A stretch of 64,000 nucleotides of DNA from Plasmodiophora brassicae. Its lineage: Eukaryota > Endomyxa > Phytomyxea > Plasmodiophorida > Plasmodiophoridae. Position numbers and translations under genes: made by a program. The notes under the pieces were generated by a model that worked only from the letters and a program-made list of their open reading frames with translations, was not told the DNA's origin and searched no databases. The stretch covers positions 1,054,001-1,118,000 of the forward strand of contig JASFAU010000003.1 in NCBI GenBank assembly GCA_039704465.1. Direction: 5' to 3'. Each line of letters starts with the position of its first letter. Within the stretch, counting starts at the first letter, position 1. Of the stretch, positions 23,201 through 34,570 are shown piece after piece.

Positions 23201-23402
23201 TGACCGCGAGCGTGGTGTCCTGGCCTCGGCAATTGGTCTGATCGGAGACCTTGTCCAGAATTTGAAGGATGCCATGCGTCACCTTGTTGACGCCCCATGC
23301 ATCAGTGCGCTGCTCAACCAAGGTTTAGCGTCCGGCGACCAGAGCCTTATTGATAATGCACAGTGGGCGAACAACTTGGTGCGCCAGCTTCGAGGCCGGT
23401 AA
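20221..23402 (+). CDS. KPNB1: Importin subunit beta-1 (karyopherin beta 1)
   Basis: Twelve exons give 857 aa: 20221-20269, 20328-20386, 20452-20610, 20662-20883, 20939-21229, 21285-21404, 21455-21611, 21661-21849, 21906-22147, 22205-22672, 22733-22913, 22966-23402. All eleven introns are 49-65 nt. The protein carries NLS cargo with importin alpha through nuclear pores in a RanGTP-controlled cycle. It is HEAT-repeat throughout; signature blocks are [64 protein letters not shown] and [12 protein letters not shown]. Length matches the usual 860-880 aa. No acidic-loop expansion is seen beyond [12 protein letters not shown]. Confidence 0.95.
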
Positions 23403-23536
23403 GTGCTCACCAGCGTTGTTGCGGTTGCCCCCGCAATCCTCCCCAGCATCCCCACGTTTCAGTTTCGTCGCTGCTTGACGCCTTTGATCGATCATACATC
23501 CCCAGAATGGTTTATACTAGCGTCTCCCGTTATGTA

Positions 23537-26500
23537 TTAGGTTTCATCGTCCTGCAGGGCCTTCTCCATCTTTTCCAGCGCGGCGTTTAACGATACGTCC
23601 ATGTCGGCAATGTTGAGGGTCGAGAAGAAGTCGTCCTTCGCGTTGCTGATCGCTTCGAACCGCTGTAGGTACTCCTGCATGATAGTGTCGACCTGTCGGG
23701 TCACCTGGTGAATGTGGTAGGCCGTCCTGGCCTCGTGCATTGCGTCATCGATGGCGACCGCCAACTTCCCTTGCAACTGTCCAAACGCGTGTTTTAGAAG
23801 CAGCACCGGCTCGCCTAATACGCCCGAGTAACCTTCTCCAGCTCATGCCAGTGCTTCGTCCCGCTGCTGATTGTCACGACGTATGCGTGCAGTGCTTGGG
23901 CCAATGTAGCATGGGCCGCCGACAGGTCCCGACCTTGAACCAGCTCGACCGCCTTCGACAACGCACGGAAAGCGTCATAGTTGTAGTCGGCGGCTGCCAG
24001 CAAGCGGGCGCAGTTCAGCTGTGCGAACACCTAGAAGCATTCAACCGTTGGGACCCGGATGGCAAGAAGGCCTCTGGCCATCGACGTCCTATCTGACATT
24101 GGCAGGGTCGATTGAACGTGCGCGCTCGTAGGAACGCAACGCGTCTTCGAGTTGCCCGTTGTGCTCGTGCAGGCGACCGGCGAGATTCGCCAGCGGCGAA
24201 AACCGTGTCGACAGATGCCGACTTGAATTGTTGATCACAAGGTGAAGCTCCTTGGCAGCCTCGTCCAGGTGCCCCAGTTGCACCAGGAGGACGCATCGCC
24301 ACTGGAGTAGCAATGCGCGAAGGTCCTCATTGGATGAGGTCTGCGCCAAGAAGACAGCATGGACGAGCGCCCTCGAGACGTCCTCGCGAGACGAGCGTGC
24401 CTGCGCCATGCAGGCAGTCTTGATCGCCTCGGACAGCGGTGAGTCGCTTGGCGTTGCTTCCAGCAGGGCCATGACGAGCCGATTCGAAGCGCTCGCAGGC
24501 ATACCCATGTCCCTGATTCGCAACCGGTTACGCCATCAGACCACGGGGACCGACTCGCCGCCCTTACCTCGGATCTATGAGACCCTCATCAACAATGATG
24601 GCGGCCCGCAGATTGATGCTGCAGAATGGTGGAAGCTCGGCCAGGCCGACCGAGATATGGTCGATTGCAACTCGGAGCGTGTGCTGCCAGGCACGGCAGT
24701 ACGTTGCAATGCGGCTCAGTTGCTCGTGCTCGACGCGCCCGTCATCGGCGTACCGCATCTTCACATGGTTGACGTCCGTCAGGGCGCGGCGGAAGTCCAT
24801 CTGCTGGGCATACGCCCTGATACGGTTCAGCCTCGCATCCAGATGGCCGCTGTCGACACGCAGCGCCTCCGTGTAGTCGGCAATGGCTTCGTCCAGCATG
24901 CCCATGTTCTGGTAGCACCTGATCACCTGTCAGCACCTCGCCGCACAGCCGAAGCATGAACGCACAGCGCCCTGTTGTTGAGAGCGTTTGGCGACAATTT
25001 GGATCGTGCCGCCACCTGATCGAGGAACGCTTTGGCGTCCCGGAAACTGGACATGCTGATCAGCAGCGTGGCCGTGTTGTACAGAGCCGCAACGTTGTCC
25101 TCATTGACGTGCAGGGCGGCCCTCAACCACCTGAGCGCCTGGACCGGGTTTCCAGCCCTCTGCAGGCACACGCCATAGTTGTTCGCCGCTGTGGCACTGT
25201 CTGGATCCGCGTTCGCCGCTCTCTCGAACATCGCCAGCGCTTCACCTGGCAACGCACCCTGTCATTCATCCAGTGGGAACATGTCGCACACGCGACCGGG
25301 CGCTTACTGTCGCGTTGTAGGGCAGATAGCACGATGCCGGCGTTATTCAAGCTACTGCCACGAAGGTCTGCGTTCGCCGCAGCCGTCTGGAAGTGGTAGA
25401 GCGCTTCTCGCAGGCGAAGCGTTCTCGCGCGTTCCGATGTTGCTTCCTCGATTCTCGCGGTTCGCTCGGCGTCGTCGTCGATGCGTCTACCAGCTGTTGT
25501 TGTCGCGCTGACTGGTTTTGGCGGACGACCCAGAACGCCTCGTGCAAGTATGGCGCCGATCGTGTTGTGCAGCCGAGCGAGATCGTCGGCGTCGAGCTGA
25601 AGTCCATCATCAAACGGGGTCACCGGCTGCCCGTCGATGCCAATGGTCCTCGGTTGCCGCATGGCCTTGTCGAAGCGCTCCAGGCAGGACGCGTACTGTT
25701 CCAGGGCCTCGTTCCACATCGCCTTGCGCTCGAAGACGATTCCGCGAAACAAAGCCGGGTGGTAGTCCAACGGGTTCATCGCGTCGGCCGCCATGATGTC
25801 GACCATGCCCTGATCGTGCTGGTTCAGGAAGTGCTCCAAGATGATGCCACGGTTGGCTAGAGCCGTCGCAAGCGCCGGGTCCCGATCCAGGGCCGTTGTG
25901 TAATCGCGAACAGCGGACTGGAACTTGCCAGCGCGGAACATCGCGTACGCCTTGGCAAGAAGGCAGGACAGGTTCGACGGGTCCAGATTGTAACCGGCAA
26001 TGAGGTCGGCGATCGCGGACGTCCACCGTCCTGCTTGCAGGTGCGCCTGACCTCGCACCCACAGCAGGCCAGCGTGGTCGCTGCGCTTGGCCAGGCCGAC
26101 ACTGGCCGAATGGATCGCCTCCTGCACGTTCCCCTGCTCCAGCTGGGCAATGGCCATGACGTAAGCAGCATCACAGACGATCGCGGCGTCGCCTGATTGC
26201 ATGGCACGCCGGGCGTCCTGGACAGTAAACTGATTAGGAAGACGATGCGGCCTGAATCCCCGACTAGCTTACATCAACGGCGCCGAATCGGTCGCCTTGC
26301 GCGAGTCGGATTCTGGCTCGCAAGAGGAACGACGAGGATGAAGGCGGCAGGCGTCGCATCATATCATCACAGACGTCAACGGCTTCAGCGAACCGCATCG
26401 ATCGTGACAGACAGTGCACAAGGAGACCGTACGCCTTGCTGCAATCCGGATCCAGACGAATGCTGCAAACGCGACTCAGCGAATCGTCAACGGCACAGGG

Positions 26501-29500
26501 ATCCTCGGGTTACCATTCTCGCAGGTGCAGTATTGCCCCGTCGTAATCGTGCACATGTGTCGAGCAGTCGCCTATTGCAAGTCGTAACGGAGCGTGATCC
26601 GGTCGGTGCTCGACACATTCGGAGAAACACGCCAAGGCCGTATCGAAACGTCCTAGCGTCAAGGCCACCTTGCCTAGACGATAAACCATGTCGACGTCGT
26701 TCGGGAATCGGCGCCGGTATTCAGCAAAGTCGTCCGCAGCATCATCGAGCCGCTCCAGACGGACGCGTGCAAGCGCCCTAAGCTTGAGGGAGGCGCGCTT
26801 GCCGGGCTCTTCGGAGAGAACATCGCTAAGGACGCCTTCCGCTGCTTCAAACATACCTGCTTCGTACAGAGTGGAAGCATACACCTGACCGTTGCATAGT
26901 TCAGCAACAGCAATAGAGCGGACGCCCGATCAACCCCACCGTTCTGGCGCCTTGCAACTTGGCCATCGTGAGACGAATGGCAGGGCCGGTCGCCTTGGAC
27001 CCGCTCCATCCACGAACGTTGGCGAGGTTTTCAGTCAGAATCGTGATAGCCCGTTGGATGTCCTGAAGGACAACCGTGTGCGCCATACGCAGCTGGCGAC
27101 ATAAGGCGGCCCGGGCCATCCTCGCATCAGCAAGGTCGTACAGGGTGATGGCGAAATTCAAGTCGGCCAGTGCCCACAAGGTCGTCGATGGCAATGATTG
27201 CCAGCGTTGCGAGCGATCTACCAGTTCCCACGACAGATTTCGCTTCTCCAGAAGGACCTCTTGGCGCTGCTTCGCGCTCGCCATGCCCTTACGAGAAGTC
27301 GTCGTTGCACGAACGCCTCCCTTGGTCAACATAAGGTCCAGACGACGGTTCAAAGGGTCGCTGAAACCGTCGTTGACATCGAGCCCTCGTTTCATGATCT
27401 TCAGGACGGCAGACTGCCAGTTCTCGGACTTCCACATCGTTGCAATGGCGCGATCGTACCAATCCAGGGGAAGTTCCCCGTCGTTGCTGTCGTTACTGCT
27501 GGCAATGCAAACGGGAGGGATAGAGAGGACATCTCCTGGAAGTCGAATGATTGTCATGGTTGGCGACATGACCAGATCAAGGTGAACGCCACCACGGCCA
27601 TTGTTGACGCTATGGACCTGGTCAACTGACTGGTACAGGTCCCGAGCGTTTCCGAACCGGACAGCAGCGCTGAAGTTGGCGGCCATCGCGATCGACGCCG
27701 ACCGCGTCCTGTCCATCCTCAACGACAGGCGGAGCAGATCTCGACCTGGGATAATGTCGCCCCTGTGAAGGAAGACGTGGCCGATCAGACCAACAACTGC
27801 TGCAGCATGCACGACAACCAAATGTCGTTGTAGAGCAGCGTTGCTGGGACGAGACCGTGCGAATCGATTGGCGACGACAACGGTCCATAGGCACCGTCTC
27901 CATCGTGGGCTGCGAGTAGTTACACGTACCGACTGTTCCGTCGGTACCAGTCGTCGGAACTCACGAATGATCGCACGCGATACGTCGCTTGCTGATTTGC
28001 CACCCAACATGGTGGTAGTACGCGGCCCGGTGCTAGCCGTCAGCCGTCGCCAGCGCCGTTGTAACTCCTGCAACGCCATCTGCGTCAGGGACGTCACTTC
28101 TGGATCGTCCAGCGACGTGTTTGTCGTTGCCGCCAGCAGCATTAGCGCACGAATCGCCCCGATATGGCTCGGATCGATGTGCAGCACGTGCCGATACATT
28201 CGTCGGGCTTCGACAATGTCGCCCGCCTCTCGTGTGATATCAGCCTGAACGATCATCATTTCAAGCACGACCGAAGGGGAGCGCTCACGAAGCAGTTCCG
28301 ACACTGTCGGATACAACGTTATGAACCCGGTGACCAGCGACAGGTGCAATTGCACCGACCGTATACGTGGATCGGGTTCTGCTCGCAGGCAGCGACAATG
28401 AGCGCCTTGTGAAGGCGAACACACGTTTCCGAGCAGAAGAGTTCGGAATCGTCGGAAGCCTTCCGGGCCGCCAAGAACGACGGATCAAGCCGGTCAAGTA
28501 GGTCGAGGTCGGCCGTGGCCAGTGCCCACTGCCTCGTCGCTCTATACAAATTCGATCGGCGCCTGTCATCAAGAGATTACTAGCTGTTCCCTCATTGAGC
28601 AAGAGTCCAAAGGTTACCATATCAGGACAGGGACAATGCCACAGCGTTCGATGATGCCACTGAGAACTCGAATGGCGGAGGCGAGTCGATCCGGGTGGAA
28701 ATCGTCCGGCGACATGGACGCCGACTCCCAGAGATGCGTCTGCACTAATGGAAGAGAGACGTCGTCGTCGGTGCTGATTCGACTGAGGCACCGAAGCGCC
28801 CGTGCAGCAATTCCACAACGCCCAGCAGTGATTGCCGCATTCGCCAGGCGAAACAATGCTAAGGCATGAGGACGTCGCCTACGACGAATGATCTCGTCGA
28901 GGGCCTCGATGTCCCCGATGTGCTCATCGTTTGGACACTCCTTTCGCGATCGTCATTTCCAATGCAAACGTGCGGGTCTCAACCGGTCATACCCTTGCCA
29001 GGAAGAGTCGTGCATTAGTTCTATTGTCGCTGTCGACATCGTCGTCACCTTCGGTAGAAGTCAAACGCGCCTTCAGGATACGGATCATTTCGTCGACAGG
29101 TTCCCGGTTGCCATCCAGCTTCTTTAGGATAGCATTGGCCACAACGACATCGAGAGGGGCGTGATTCCACGATGCACGAACCGCCCAGATCGTCTCCGAG
29201 ACCACTCTGGACGCCCCAACGTTGTCGCCATTGCCTGTGTTCTAGATTCAGCGTCATGCCGACATGCATCACTCTGCGAGTACCGATAAACCAGCTGATG
29301 ATCCGCGGCACAATGCTGTCGTCCCATTCCGCTCTGGAAGCGCATAACGCCCGTGATGACCGAAGGTCCATACCAGATTTCAGCGTGTTGCCCATTTCAG
29401 CGTATGCCTGCGAACGCTCCCACAGGGCAACGTGCAGGATGATGACCGGATCGTGATCAGGCAGTTCGATGGCGGATGTCAGTGTCGGTATGGCCAGCGT

Positions 29501-29794
29501 CACGTGCCCGAGCCGACGATAGGCGATCCCGAGCGTGGCCTGGGCGGCGCCCGGCAGCGTCCGTGTTCTCATCGTCTCCACGCACAGGTCGACCAGCGCC
29601 TGGTACCGCCCCCATTGCATTAGCAGGCGCAGACGGTGCTGGAACGCATCCGGGTCATCGATCGGTACTGGCGATGTCGGCGCCGGCGCCGGCAACGGTG
29701 GGGGTGCTGGCACCGACGCCCCTCGAAAGTGCTTTCCCGGACGGGCCAGCGACGACGACACCCGCCGGTGCGGCCCATGCAACCTCGACGGCAT
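23537..29794 (-). CDS. Giant tetratricopeptide-repeat protein (TTC6-like)
   Basis: Thirteen exons chain in frame to about 1865 aa: 29284-29794, 28993-29234, 28618-28940, 28360-28562, 26940-28303, 26514-26884, 26273-26462, 25308-26217, 24966-25245, 24568-24918, 24098-24512, 23833-24030, 23537-23776. Introns are 47-67 nt. TPR units are clear from about residue 830 on, for example ALNNRALCYQNMGMLDEAIADYTEALRVD across a splice, NNYGVCLQRAGNPVQALRWL and RGQAHLQAGRWTSAIADL. The N-terminal third is Pro-rich then helical; the C-terminus is a non-TPR helical tail. Size and repeat content resemble ciliary TTC6, but assignment is by architecture only. The long exon 26940-28303 may hide an in-frame intron. 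Confidence 0.75.
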
Positions 29795-30038
29795 ACGATC
29801 ATGCAGGCAAATGGTTAGCTTAGGACCGTACGCTCAGCGACCGCCGTCTGCCGGGCATTGGACTGCTCGTTCAGAACGCAGTCCGACGCCCCCCGTCAGT
29901 AGTACAGATAAAGAAGATGATCGCACAAAGTAGCGACCACTCCGCGTTCTGCATGTCACAACATACACACGGTGGCACGACTTTTTTGGGTTTGTCTGGA
30001 ACATCGGGCGCTGTCCATCATCGGTCGCCAGGTGACTG

Positions 30039-30842
30039 ATGGGTTCCCAGCCGCCGCCGTACGATTCGGCGGTCGCTGCCGATGACCGTATGGAGCGGTT
30101 TCGCGCTCTGGCCGCAAGGTACGAGATCCGCGAGGATTTCTGCAGGGACCTGCGCCAGCTGGACAACTTCGAGATTATCGTCGTCTGCGATGATTCCGGG
30201 TCCATGTCGCGGACGCTGGATGACCATGGGGCGGCGGGCCCGTTCGCACCCAAGAAGACACGCTGGGACGAATTACGCGAGGCGGCCTCGGTGATCGTCG
30301 ATATTGGCACGTGCCTTGACGCCAACGGCGTCGATGTATACTTTCTGAACCGGGCGCCCTGCTATAACGTCCGGTCGTCGGCACAGGTCGCGGAAGCGTT
30401 TCGTGCAGGGCCCAACGGGTTCACACCGCTAACTGCGGCCGTCCAGCTCGTTCTACAACAAAAGGCGCACGTCCTCCGCGAGAACAAACCCATCTTGCTG
30501 GTGATCGCCACCGATGGTGCGCCGACCGACCGGGAAGGCAATGATGACGTGCGCGGGTTCCAGCAGTGCATCAAGACATTGCCAAAGAACGTCTACGTCT
30601 CGTTCCTGGCATGTACCGATAACGACGACGAGGTCGCATACCTGAACAAGATGGACGGGAAATTCGAGCGGGTGGACGTTTCAGATGATTATCGATCCGA
30701 GCGGGCCCAGATCCTGAAGGTCCAGGGGCAGTCGTTCCGGTTCTCGTTCGGCGACTACATCGTGAAGGCGATGCTCGGGCCGAGTGTCGCCAAGTTCGAC
30801 CAGCTCGACGAGCGCCGACACGGTCGCTGCCTCATCAGCTGA
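30039..30842 (+). CDS. VWA-domain protein with C-terminal CaaX box, paralogue 1
   Basis: The 267-aa single-exon product is nearly all one von Willebrand A domain. The metal-ion-dependent adhesion site is DDSGSMS at about residue 50; the threonine loop is GFTPLTAA and the last MIDAS loop is ATDGAPTDREG. The chain ends in CLIS, a good CaaX prenylation box, preceded by basic residues (RRHGR). Inference: a cytosolic VWA protein tethered to a membrane by farnesylation. The Met-Gly start lacks a Ser/Thr at position 6, so myristoylation is doubtful. Its paralogue lies 140 bp downstream. Confidence 0.85.
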   Translation: MGSQPPPYDSAVAADDRMERFRALAARYEIREDFCRDLRQLDNFEIIVVCDDSGSMSRTLDDHGAAGPFAPKKTRWDELREAASVIVDIGTCLDANGVDVYFLNRAPCYNVRSSAQVAEAFRAGPNGFTPLTAAVQLVLQQKAHVLRENKPILLVIATDGAPTDREGNDDVRGFQQCIKTLPKNVYVSFLACTDNDDEVAYLNKMDGKFERVDVSDDYRSERAQILKVQGQSFRFSFGDYIVKAMLGPSVAKFDQLDERRHGRCLIS

Positions 30843-30982
30843 CCAGTACTGGATCACGTTTCTATTGTATACGCGGACGCGATGATTTGTCCATTCGGCA
30901 GGCCTCACAGCGGAAAGGGATTCATTCGTCCATGCCACGTCATGCATATTTTTAATTTTTTTGTGTATTGCTACGAAGCGTC

Positions 30983-31819
30983 ATGGGTTCTCGTCCGCAG
31001 GCCATGGGTTATCAGCCGCCGCCGTACGAATCGGTGGTCGTGCCCGATGACCGCATGGAGCGGTTCCGCTCGCTGGCGGCGCAGTACGAGATCCGCGATG
31101 ACTTCTGCCGCGACCTGCGCCAGCTGGAGAACTTTGAGATCGTCCTCCTGTGCGACGATTCCGGGTCCATGTCGCGGACGCTGGGCGACGACCACGTGGC
31201 AGGGCGTGACCCGTTTGCGCCCAGGAAGACACGCTGGGATGAACTTCGCGAGACGGTCGCGGTGATCGTCGATTTCGGCACGTGCTTCGATGAGAACGGC
31301 GTTGACGTGTACTTCCTGAATCGGGCGCCCTGCTACAATGTCAGGTCGGCGGCGCAGGTCGCAGAGGCGTTCCGCACAGGACCCACTGGGTTTACACCAT
31401 TGACCGCAGCCGTCCAGCTCATTCTGCGACAGAAAATACAAGCCCTCGGCGAGAGCAAACCGGTCCTGCTCGTGATTGCCACCGACGGTGCGCCGACCGA
31501 CCGACAAGGCAACGACGACGTTCGCGGGTTCCAGCAGTGCATCAAGACATTGCCGAAGAACGTGTATGTGTCGTTCCTGGCGTGCACCGATAACGACGAC
31601 GATGTCGCGTACCTGAACAAGATGGATGGGAAGTTCGACCGAGTGGATGTCACAGATGACTATCGGTCAGAGCGGGCCGAGATCTTGAAGGTCCAGGGTT
31701 CGTCGTTCAGGTTCTCATTCGGCGACTACGTCGTGAAGGCGATGCTGGGGCCGATCGTCGATAAGTTCGATAAGCTCGATGAGCGCAACGATAGCGGCAC
31801 TTGCTGCATGATCAGCTGA
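30983..31819 (+). CDS. VWA-domain protein with C-terminal CaaX box, paralogue 2
   Basis: This 278-aa paralogue shares most residues with the preceding gene, including DDSGSMS, GFTPLTAA, ATDGAPTDRQG and the block CIKTLPKNVYVSFLACTDNDD. It also ends in a CaaX box, CMIS, next to an extra cysteine (TCCMIS) that could be palmitoylated. Two starts are possible: ATG 30983 (used here) and ATG 31004, which aligns with the start of paralogue 1. Keeping an intact MIDAS and CaaX in both copies despite sequence drift argues that both are under selection. Confidence 0.85.
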   Translation: MGSRPQAMGYQPPPYESVVVPDDRMERFRSLAAQYEIRDDFCRDLRQLENFEIVLLCDDSGSMSRTLGDDHVAGRDPFAPRKTRWDELRETVAVIVDFGTCFDENGVDVYFLNRAPCYNVRSAAQVAEAFRTGPTGFTPLTAAVQLILRQKIQALGESKPVLLVIATDGAPTDRQGNDDVRGFQQCIKTLPKNVYVSFLACTDNDDDVAYLNKMDGKFDRVDVTDDYRSERAEILKVQGSSFRFSFGDYVVKAMLGPIVDKFDKLDERNDSGTCCMIS

Positions 31820-32689
31820 TTAACGACCAGGATCATGTATTATTTACATATGGCTGTTGTAGTCAGTAGTGCCTAGTCAGCGATGCATCCAAGCCACCAT
31901 ACCCGTCTTGGCACAATCATTGCAACAGTGGGCACCAGCCAACACCAATAGTCCTCATAGAACCGAGCACCATCAACTAATCTGGCACAGCGACCTGCAG
32001 CACCAAGGCGAGCGAGCATGCCTTCCCCACCCGACAACGGGGAGAACGATTCTGGTTGCGAATCCAATGTTGCCGAGTGTGGGTCGCGTCGAGGCGCACG
32101 TCAGGCTAGAATCGAGACACGTCGTTGACGAAGGGTCTGGAAACTGGAACTATGTACCTATTATGTCGTTTCGGCGGCCACACGTGCGCTGACCGTGCTA
32201 TGTACGACGTCCAAGTCGCGTGCCCTGACTGCGCCGCGCCGAGTCGTTTGCCCAGCGGGGTCTCTCCGCTCTCACATTACAATATTCAGAGCGTGTGCTG
32301 GCGGCGGAGGCATCTGAGGTGCGCTGCATGAGTGGCGGATCGATCAGTTACGTTGCTAGAGCGCCGTACTGCCACCCGCTGGTTCAGGATGCATGTTTCT
32401 CTAACCACGCCACATGACTTTGAACCACTCCAGCCACTGTGGCAGATCCTGAGGTCAGTCAATTCCCATTCCCGAGGCATGTGAATCCGAGGGCTTTCAA
32501 ATGGTGCTATACCAACGAATGGTAACGACCATGTGGTGGTGTGCCTGTTCCAGGAAATAGTTGGGCGCGGCGAAGTGGAAGGAAAGACGTGAGCGTATTG
32601 GCGAAGAACATGACGTTGCTTCGTCGCCTGATGTCCTGTCGTCGTCCTACTCTGCGAACAGCGCCGCAGATTGTTTACTGGATCATCGA
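31820..32689. other. 870-bp interval without a recognisable gene
   Basis: Between the second VWA gene and the RING/MATH gene no frame shows a known domain, and predicted peptides on both strands look random (Arg/Ser/His-rich). It could hold 3' UTRs and a non-coding transcript. I see no repeat or terminal inverted repeat in it. Confidence 0.4.
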
Positions 32690-33589
32690 CTATGCTGACT
32701 TTAATTTGATTGGGGTTCGCTCTGGCCCAATGGCGATGCGCACCTTCAGCGCGATTCGGTCGACTTTGGCCTGCTCCAGGTGCCTGACGGGTATCACGTT
32801 GTCGAGTCCTCGCCCATCGCCGAACGAGGATTTGGTGCATAATAGCTCGCATTCCGGCGTCCATCCAGTTACACCAGCGACCTTGAACTTGAATTTAACG
32901 ACTCGGTACACGCACAGTCGTTGGATGAGGATCACGTACACGCTGAACGAATCAGCTTTCCGCAAGACCTCCAGCTGAAATTGCTGTCCGGCAAGGTCGA
33001 ACTCTTGTGAACGAACGGAACCGTTTAGGTCGAGGTTCATGAGTGAATCCGCGCCGATGCTCCAGTGGAATGTTCGCTCTAACGTCACCTGATCGCTTCT
33101 CTGAAGGAGCACATCCACCATTCGATAGATGTGCGACATGCGCAGACAGGCGAAGCCTTCGAATATCGATCCGCCGTCACCAGCATCGTCCTCATCATAC
33201 CGGTTCGCTCCAACGGCGCAACCAGGGTTGTGTACGTGTTCGCATCGCTCTTCGTGAACGCGAAGATGCGCCGGCGTCCCAGTCCACGTGCACGACGACG
33301 ATGGGCAGCGAACGTGAACGCATGTCAAGAGCGATCGCGCCAGGAAGTTCGGCGATAGGTCCGCCCTGACCAGCTGCGCACGATCGATCGGGCAAGTCGA
33401 CTGGCGATCCAGCCACCGCTGGATGCACGATTCACAGAAACTGTGCCCGTGGTTGCACGTCGACAGGTCGTCCGGCAGCATGACCCTCAGGCATATCGGG
33501 CAGGACAACTGCACTGGGACGGCGGATACCATTTCTGTTCCGATCAGCGGCACCGGAACCCGCCAGGCTTCGGAGCGCATCGGAGCCAC
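32690..33589 (-). CDS. RING finger, TRAF-type zinc finger and MATH-like protein
   Basis: The 299-aa product starts with a C3HC4 RING at about residues 30-70 (CPICL...CNHGHSFCESCIQRWL...CPID), continues with a degenerate TRAF/SIAH-type zinc finger (VRCPSSSCTWTG...HEERCEHVHNPGC), a short helix, and a C-terminal beta-rich region beginning LERTFHWSIGADSLM that resembles a MATH/TRAF-C domain. The order matches TRAF-like E3 ubiquitin ligases. No intron is required, although the frame ends soon after the beta region and a small final exon cannot be excluded. It lies 81 bp downstream of the macro-domain gene on the same strand. Confidence 0.75.
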   Translation of the reverse strand: MAPMRSEAWRVPVPLIGTEMVSAVPVQLSCPICLRVMLPDDLSTCNHGHSFCESCIQRWLDRQSTCPIDRAQLVRADLSPNFLARSLLTCVHVRCPSSSCTWTGTPAHLRVHEERCEHVHNPGCAVGANRYDEDDAGDGGSIFEGFACLRMSHIYRMVDVLLQRSDQVTLERTFHWSIGADSLMNLDLNGSVRSQEFDLAGQQFQLEVLRKADSFSVYVILIQRLCVYRVVKFKFKVAGVTGWTPECELLCTKSSFGDGRGLDNVIPVRHLEQAKVDRIALKVRIAIGPERTPIKLKSA

Positions 33590-33670
33590 ATGCCGCCGAG
33601 AGACGGCCGGAATCGATGAGGGTGCCCGTCGACCAGGTATTGTATATATTCCTCTATGGATGTATCTATG

Positions 33671-34398
33671 TTACAATTGTGATGTATCCTGGGGCGGAAA
33701 GTACGCGTACAGGAGCCGGATGAGTCGATCATACTCCTGCGGGTCCTTAGCCGCCAGGATGACGCGATCCACAGACTGTCGTTTGCCATAGAGGTTCTTG
33801 TCGACCCAGTCGCGAATTGCCTGCACTCGTACCTCGGCGAGCTCGTCGTCGTCCGCACCGAACATGGTCGACGATAAGGACGCGAACGCCATCTCCTCGA
33901 TCCGGTGTTTCGGCATGCATGTTAGCGCATTGCCATACGCGGACGCGACCGTATCCCGATCGTACGTGTCAGGTAGCGCCATGTGCACCAGATTCTTACA
34001 TGGCAGATGACCGGCCGTCGTCACAGCGACATGCCCAAGCGGACAAGGCCGCTTTTGACGACAGTCCTTGACGGTGTCAGACCCGGCCGCGTTGAACAGG
34101 ACTCGTGATGCACCTCGACGCGGGACCAAGCCGGCATTCGAACCGAATGCGATCGAATGGACCCCGAGTGCGGTGATATCGCCTGTGCAACACGGTTATA
34201 ATGCGAAATCCCGCCCAGGAACGAGCAACGAGAACCACCGTGCCAAGCGCCAACGAAGCTGTTCGCCGAATGGGAGAACGGCCTGGATTGAGGGACGGGC
34301 GGCGTGGGCGCCGGGTGCGCCGCCAGATAGTCGGCCCAGGTCTGGACATGACGGGCAAACAAAACGACGCGGTCGCGCCCTGCAGCTGCCGCCGTCAT
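33671..34398 (-). CDS. Macro-domain protein (ADP-ribose-binding fold)
   Basis: Two exons (34239-34398, 33671-34182; 56-nt intron) give 223 aa. After ~50 divergent residues comes GDITALGVHSIAFGSNAG, the macro-domain strand-loop where most members read GDIT...NAAN. Then follow VLFNAAGSDTVKDC, CPLGHVAVTTAGHLPCKNLVHM and RIEEMAFASLSSTMFG, the standard second half. The conserved Asn pair of the ADP-ribose loop is reduced (FGSN), and the usual Gly-rich GGGV is replaced by LVPRRG, so binding or hydrolase activity may be altered. The C-terminal ~40 residues are a charged helical tail. The intron was placed by homology of GDIT. Confidence 0.8.
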
Positions 34399-34570
34399 CG
34401 TCGCGGCTGCCTGTAGGGTGGGTTCCGCACGACTGAAAATAACTCACCCGAATACAGAGCATGGGTCGTCCCGAACGAGCGCATTTCACGTCGCATGTAC
34501 GATGGCGACTGCTGGCCCAGGGTATGTGGGAATGGTGTGTGGTAGGTAGACTATTCAATGTTATAGCAAG

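Noticed and set aside
24919..24965. A 35-nt alternative intron in the TPR gene
   Set aside because: A 35-nt intron is shorter than any other; the 47-nt alternative gives the exact TPR consensus NNRALCYQ across the junction.
32286..32864. A 192-codon minus-strand frame downstream of the RING/MATH gene
   Set aside because: Arg/His/Ser-rich without hydrophobic pattern, overlapping the end of the RING/MATH gene in another frame; judged chance.
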